64,000 nt of DNA from the NCBI RefSeq assembly GCF_021347895.1, contig NC_067117.1, positions 37,529,567 through 37,593,566 on the forward strand, in the 5' to 3' direction. Positions 56,850 through 64,000 of the stretch are shown piece after piece. A program made the translations under genes and the position numbers. The first letter of the stretch is position 1; every line of letters starts with the position of its first letter. The notes under the pieces are model-generated. The model did no database searches. It saw nothing but the letters and a program-made list of their open reading frames with translations, and was not told the origin of the DNA. Source of the stretch: Acanthochromis polyacanthus (Eukaryota > Chordata > Actinopteri > Pomacentridae).

Positions 56850-57560
56850 TCAGCTTTTAATTTTTTTTAGAGGGATTAATGAACATTTTGAGACAACGGA
56901 GGAATTTTTGACCATGGAATCTATGAAGGGGAAAACACGAGGATGGGACTTGTAGGATAGTGTGTCTGGGGTCATCCAGAGGATGAAGCTGCCGTGGTGT
57001 AAAGTCGCCAGTGTCACCATGGATGGATCGTCAAACTCGACAAGAAAAAACATTGGGCTGCTGAAAAGAATGCAGGATAAAGTGAAGGAGGAAAACCCTG
57101 AGCTGGACGTGATTTTCCTACACTGCATAATCCATCAGGAAGTGCTCTGTAAGTCTGTTTTGCATCTTGATCATGGCGTGAAGCCAGTTTTAAAACTCAT
57201 TAACTTTGTATGAGCGAGAGGGCTTCAGCATCATAAGTTCATTAAGTTTCTTGAAGAAACATTATGCTGATCACCAGGACTTACTTTACTACTCTCATGT
57301 CTGCTGGTAAAGTTTGGGGAAAGTATGTCAGCCAGTGTGGGACCTCAAAGGCAAGATTAGCTCATTTTAGGAGTTAATCGGGAAAACCGATGATTTCCTG
57401 AGCTGCGCGACAGATTGGCTCTGTGATTTTGCTTTTGCTGTAGACATACTGTTGCACATGAATGAACTGAACGTGAAGCTGCAAGGGAAAGGTCAATTTG
57501 TGCATGAAATGTACACAAATGTGACAGCCTTCAAAGCCAAACTGACTTTATTCTGAAGAC
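56850..57560 (+). pseudogene. hAT-Charlie / GTF2IRD2-like transposase relic
   Basis: Frames on the plus strand include MKLPWCKVASVTMDGSSNST, a VTDG-like hAT box, then IFLHCIIHQEVLCKS, KPVLKLINFV, and further on FAFAVDILLHMNELNVKLQG and FVHEMYTNVTAFKAKL. These match the hAT transposase domain found in GTF2IRD2 and related Charlie-type elements. Stops and frameshifts (for example TAG near 56953 and TGA near 57211) break it, and no terminal repeats are seen. It begins directly after the solo Tc1 end. Confidence 0.7.
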
Positions 57561-58369
57561 AAATGTCAAAAAAAATCCTTCACTCATTGTCGTACACTTA
57601 TTATCCCTTAATGTTATCTCTTTAATAAGATTATAACAGGCAAAATGCTCTTAAAATACACCTGAATGCAGGAAATAGGATAAATCATTTTCAAAATTTT
57701 CTGGGGGAGGGCACCCAGACCCTGGTCAGCATCCTGCACAAACCAAATCTCACTCTAAGGTCTGGCCAAAAGTTGGCAACCCTGTGATTGGGGATGAAAA
57801 ACTGTGACCTGCTGGTTGGGTCCTCTCCATTCTCATGTTTCTTACATGTTTGCCTCCTGATGCTGCCTTACTTCAGCTAATCCATGAGAAACAGAAAACA
57901 CAGTTTGCCCTGTACGTATTGCCACTACTGCTGTCAGGCCAGGGGTTTGAGTCTTTCCACTCGCGTCGGTACATGTGCAAACGATTTTTCTTCTTTGGAT
58001 ATGGTGGAGTTCCGAGTGGAGACATTTTTAAACGCGCGGGAGCAGCAGCGTCTGTAACCAGGCAACCCACGACAGGACCGGACACACAGAGAAGCATAGA
58101 TATGTATAGAACACTAGATACGCTAGTGCACCATAGCAGCCGGCTAACAACGGTGGCAGGCTGCACATAAGGACGCTTGTCAATGACATTGATTATTTGC
58201 ATAAATACGTATGTGAATCGCATCATTGGCTGGAGCACCCTGTCACCGGTCACTCACTGACTCACATTGAAAAATAGCACATAATAAATTGTTATGTATT
58301 TATTTTATTTTCAATTTAGGTTGGATTTTTTTTGTGCGCAGCGCAGATTTTCTGTGTGCGGAGACCATG
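57561..58369. other. intergenic DNA, no gene seen
   Basis: No recognisable coding sequence. 57930-58250 is locally GC-rich and repeat-like but unassigned. Confidence 0.4.
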
Positions 58370-60405
58370 TCAGCAGTGCACAATTGTGCACACGTGCAGC
58401 TTAGAGCGAACAGTGCCCACTACAGTGGCATTGTGTGCAAACTTTACAACCGTGTTTGTGGAGCAGATGGCAGTGCAGTTGCTGGTGAATACTGTGAAGT
58501 GGGCTGGGCTGAACATGCCGCCCTGTGGTATGCCTGTGCTCAGGACCAGTGTGGAGGATGTACTGTCTCCCATTCTCACCATCTGAGGCCTGTTGGTGAG
58601 GAAGTCCCCGATCCAGTGGCACAGCGATGTGGACAGTCCCAGGTTATGGAGCTTCGGTGACAGTTTGTCCGGACACACTGTTTTAAAAGCTGAACTGAAG
58701 TCCACAAACAGCATCCTCACATAGGTGTTAGAAAGCTGCAGGTGGATCTGGGCTGTGTGAAGTGCTATGGAGACTACATCCTCTGTCGATCTGTTCTCCC
58801 TGTAGGCAAACTGATATTTATCCAGACCAGCAGGGATGACATCCTTGATGTGCTTTAGGACGATCAAAGCACTTCATAATCACTGGAGTCAGAGCAACAA
58901 TACGGTAATCGTTCAGGCAGATGACAGCAGATCGTTTAAGCACAGGCACAATGATGGAGGTTTTGAGGCTAATGGGGACTGTGGCAAGCTGCAGGGACAG
59001 GTTGATAATGTCCAGAAAAACTCCTGCCAGTTGTTCGGCACACAATTTCAGAGTGCGACCCAACACCCTATCTGGTCTTTCAGCTTTATTGGTGTTGATT
59101 CTCTTCATGGAAGAGCTAACTTGGTGCAGCTGCAGGACCAGAGACTGATGCTGTTCCTCCAGTCGGGATAAATGAGCACTCTCTGCTGCCAGATGTGTCA
59201 AAGCAAGCATAGAATATGTTCAGGGTGTCAGGGAGAGTGGAATCGTGGATAACCAGCTGATGTTTGCACTTGTCTGTTATCATCCTGATGCCTCTTCACA
59301 TACTTTGTGGGTTGTTAGTAGCAAAGTGCTCCTCAATGCGCTGTTTGCACCTGCATTTTGCCAGCTGAATGCCCTTGTCCAGTTTTTTCCGGGCCCTGCT
59401 GTAGGCCAGTTTGTCACCTGACCTGAAGGCAGCATCACGGGCTCCGAGTAGGGGCTTCACTGTGCTATCCAGCCATGGCTTTTGGTTTGGGAAAACCTTG
59501 ATGGTCTTTGTGGGCAGGACAGAACTTACAGAACTTCACATATGACAGAACCGATGATGTGTATCCATCTAGATGTGTGCCCTCCTTGAGCACTCTCCAG
59601 TCAGTGCACTCAAAGCAGTCCTGTAATGCTGTAGATGCCTCATAAGTCCATACCTGTACGGTTCTGGTGGTCAGTCTCACCCTGCAGATCAGAGGTTTAT
59701 AGGCTGGGATCAGATTCACAAAGATGTGATCCGACATGCCCAGGTGTGGTGCTGCAACAGCCTTGTATGCCCCTGGTATGTTACAATAAACCTGATCCAG
59801 GATATTATTGTCTCTTGTGGGAAAGATTATGAAGTGGTGAAATTTGGGGAAAACTGCCTTTAGCTCGACAAGGTTGAAGTCTCGGGGCACGATCAAAGCC
59901 ACCTCTGAGTTGTCATTCATCTGCTGACTGATCAAGCAGTACAACTCCTCCAGTGCTAATTTAGCATTAGCTCGCGGTGGTATGAGCTAATAGACATCAA
60001 CAGTAAGTTGCTGCAGATGTTTTATCAATCTGTGGTGGCAAGTGTTCTCTTTTATGCTGCAGTCTGCTGGGGAGGTAGTATAAAACACAAGGATGCAAGG
60101 CGTCTAAACAAACTGGTTAAAAATAGCTGGCTCTGTGGTCTGAATCAAATTCAACTAATTGGAGAATGAGGTGGAGAGACATGCACTGAGCAAGGTGGAG
60201 GCCAATCTGAGAAACATGGAACATCCACTTCATATCTCTCTCAATGAGCAATGAAACATCGGTGGTGGATGGCTCCTATCCATGCACTGCAGGACAGAAA
60301 GATTTAGAAAATCTTTCTTGCCATCAGCAATTAGACTAGTTAATTCTAAAGTAAACAGATGAGACCTCAGGCGATTGAATTTCCCTTTGTGGATAAATAA
60401 AGTTA
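58370..60405 (+). mobile_element. CR1/Rex1-like LINE with inverted 5' part
   Basis: 58370-59985 encodes, on the minus strand, an endonuclease end (NNILDQVYCNIPGAYKA, LGMSDHIFVNLIP) followed toward lower coordinates by RT (KYQFAYRENRSTEDVVS, RMLFVDFSSAFKTV, GIPQGGMFSP). From about 60000 the plus strand encodes the C-terminal end of the same ORF (MFYQSVVASVLFYAAVCWGG, KHKDARRLNKLV) and a 3' UTR ending ATAAATAAAGTTATTG. So the 5' part is inverted relative to the 3' part, the twin-priming pattern. The RT box reads FAHN instead of FADD, and frames are broken. Clade assignment is from memory of motifs; L2-type is an alternative. Confidence 0.7.
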
Positions 60406-60457
60406 TTGTATTGTTCATTAAATGTGCCATATACTCCCACGAAAACATGTATTCTTT

Positions 60458-60995
60458 GTCACGAACTAGGGAGGGCTGGACCCGAGCAGAGAGCCACACT
60501 ACCAAGGCTGGCTGGAATGAAAGTGCTTTATTGTTGGGGGGTGAATAGTGGCTCGGTGGGGGGAAAACCAGAGTGCAGGAGCGGGGAGCGGCTGGTGTAG
60601 TGGGGGGTTTTGGCCAGGAACGGGGGGTCCAGGCAGGAACGGGGTCCAGGCAGGAACGTGGGGGTCCAGGCAGGAGAAAACCGGTGATGAATGGTCTGGG
60701 GAGAGCCGGAGGGGAAGGAGGACGGCGGGGATCCCAGACAGCTGGGTCTGGCGGAGGCAGAAAGAAAAAAAAAACAAACAACGTAAGGCAACTGGCAAAC
60801 TGAACAGATTTTACCGGAGGCTAGAGAGCGAACTGACTGTGGGGTCTTTGTTCAACAATCTGGCAGGGAGTGGAAGGATGAGCCGGTTCTTATTGCTGAG
60901 GTGAGTAATCAGGGTGATGTCTGTCAGCTGTCCGGGAGCCGTAGAGGTGGTTGATTGCCTGAGTGGAGTCAGCTGGGAAGCTGAACTCTTGGATC
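60458..60995. repeat. GC-rich LTR-like repeat starting TGTCACGAACT
   Basis: Begins TGTCACGAACTAGGGAGGGC and contains tandem GTCCAGGCAGGAACG units near 60627-60670. The start and composition resemble the solo LTR at 25556-26265, but no TGACA end or target duplication was found, so it may be truncated. Confidence 0.35.
60627..60675. repeat. short tandem GTCCAGGCAGGA repeat
   Basis: Three imperfect units of GGGGTCCAGGCAGGAACG. Open frames across this area are low-complexity artefacts. Confidence 0.6.
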
Positions 60996-61341
60996 GGGGC
61001 CACTCGCTCCTACAATGCATTACTTCCATAGAGGAATGATGTGCTTATACAATCAAAGTTGTCATAAATCGCTCAATTCTCAAGCAATTTTGATGGAGTT
61101 TGCTTGTAACAAACGCCAGACACGCTAGATAGATAGACAAATAGACAGACAGATACAAATTTAAAAAAACAAAAAACAAACAAACAAAGTGCTCAGATGT
61201 GCTCAGGTTTTTATTAACTTTACATTTACAGCTTTACATTGCACTGGAGTACAATTATTATTTTTGTATTATTGTACTACTACTGTAATTCTGTTATTGC
61301 TATTCATTTAATTACGTATCATTATATTCCGATAATATTGT

Positions 61342-61510
61342 ATGATTATTGTTTATTATTTTTTATATTACAGTTACTGGTATTATTATTATGATTATTA
61401 TTATTACTACTACTATTATAATTACTCTTCATATTGTTACTGCTATTATTACTCTTATTTTTTATCGTTATTATTTTTATTACTGTTATTATTACTACTA
61501 TTACTATTAT
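61342..61510. repeat. ATT/ACT trinucleotide-rich tract
   Basis: Imperfect TTA, TAC and TAT trinucleotides across about 170 bp. The Tyr/Ile-rich frames read through it are artefacts. Confidence 0.8.
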
Positions 61511-62101
61511 ATCACGTGTATAAATGACGTTCTTTGGGAAAGCTTAAACATGTGAGAAAAGTAGCCAGAGATAAAGAATTTTCTACAACAAAAATAATTC
61601 CATCATAAGTCAGGGCTATTGTTAGATCTATCAGATGCTGTATTCTAACCCACCAATTACTGCAGTAAGTCTGTTTTTTTCTGTGTAACAGGCAGTTGCT
61701 AGGAATGCTAGATTCATAACATCGGATTTTAAACAAAAAACTGTCTCAGATTAGCTATTTCACCGGTAAGCAGCTGTGTAATACACAGGATGATTTAGAG
61801 AGCTGGTTAGATCATGGGTAGAAGCCAGACACGGAGCTGATGGGGTTCTATCCGTCTTGTCGGCGTTTATTTCACTCCAGCTATGACAATCTGCTTACAA
61901 TATATTATCCTTACATACATCTTACATGTGAAAAGTAATCCCACGAGCTCTTGTTTCCTTACAGCTCTCATTAGAGCATCCATAGGCTGAACAGAAGTCG
62001 GACATCTTTAAATAACTATGCTGGAGTCAGAGGGAGATGGTGTGTAGCTTAAGTGTTGAGTAGCAAAACCTGCATAATAAAAATAATCCGAGCAGCTTGT
62101 A

Positions 62102-63736
<1,635 letters not shown>

Positions 63737-63738
63737 TA

Positions 63739-64000
63739 TAGTAGCTAAACCTGTGATGTTTCTAAAAAATCAAACAGTTTGGCAATCTGTTCAAAATTCA
63801 GCGAATAATTCCACTTTGAGATTCAGCAGTACCTCTTGCCTCCGTAAATGTCTATGCACCGCTGCCTCCGCTGGCCCCGTTTCAAGATGGCGGCGCTGTA
63901 AGCACGCCTCTCGACAGCCTATGAGGCGTCTATGTATATATGTCTATGTGCTAAGCTGCCTGCCTGGCTAAATACTGGAGCTATGTCGAAAATTCATTTC
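63739..64000. other. unassigned end of window
   Basis: No recognisable gene. A CAAGATGGCGGCGCTGTAAG motif near 63883 resembles a YY1-type GATGGCGGC site and also part of the repeat at 23765, but this is weak. Confidence 0.3.

Noticed and set aside
60230..60904. Pro/Gly-rich overlapping frames on both strands
   Set aside because: They arise from GC-rich LTR-like repeat and short tandem units, with no recognisable domain.

Overview
This is nuclear DNA from a teleost fish, probably a percomorph. Three intron-containing vertebrate genes are split by GT-AG introns. They sit in a dense background of fish-type transposons: Tc1 elements with long inverted repeats, an RTE LINE, an L1 LINE, a CR1/Rex1-like LINE, a Ty3/Gypsy element, hAT relics, tRNA-derived SINEs with ATGG tails and several MITEs. 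There are no bacterial operons, CRISPR arrays or ribosomal RNA genes. Coordinates were read by eye: exon phases were checked arithmetically and add up exactly, while transposon ends may be off by a base or two.

Host genes. (1) 7315-34623, plus strand: a nine-exon DNase I-family endonuclease of the leaderless DNASE1L4 type (325 aa). It ends in an unexpected 57-residue coiled-coil tail on its own last exon. (2) 37542-42443, minus strand: tma7 (64 aa, four exons), a ribosome-associated translation factor. (3) 43370-54012, plus strand: ccdc51 (428 aa, six coding exons), the pore subunit of the mitochondrial ATP-sensitive potassium channel. tma7 and ccdc51 are head to head and probably share a promoter, an arrangement I recall as conserved in vertebrates.

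Transposon layout. 1-7309 is intergenic with SINE copies (one with an inverted 5' half) and a Tc1 relic containing an inversion. Intron 2 of the DNase gene holds a SINE, a complete 4.25-kb Gypsy element with two 216-bp LTRs and a GGTAG target duplication, and a TA-flanked MITE. Intron 5 (11.3 kb) holds a Tc1 element split by an RTE LINE (17-bp duplication), an intact Tc1 with an open transposase, a probable hAT carrying a nested solo LTR, and fragments. Intron 6 holds a 2.7-kb foldback element with about 600-bp inverted arms and a 9-bp duplication, whose centre contains a LINE ORF1 and a 177-bp CT tract. Intron 8 holds a palindrome-rich MITE and a TA microsatellite. Intron 3 of tma7 holds a broken Tc1 and a 9-bp-duplication MITE. 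Intron 5 of ccdc51 holds a decayed, nearly full-length L1 interrupted by a 557-bp MITE. 54013-64000 is intergenic: a second copy of the 9-bp-duplication MITE, a Tc1 end joined to a hAT-Charlie/GTF2IRD2-like relic, a CR1/Rex1-like LINE with an inverted 5' half, and a second intact Tc1.

The best leads are the coiled-coil tail on a DNase that has lost its signal peptide and family disulfides, the foldback element with its CGTG-NN-CACG array and captured ORF1, and a pair of 9-bp-duplication MITEs with a telomere-like core. No undescribed multi-gene system is visible.
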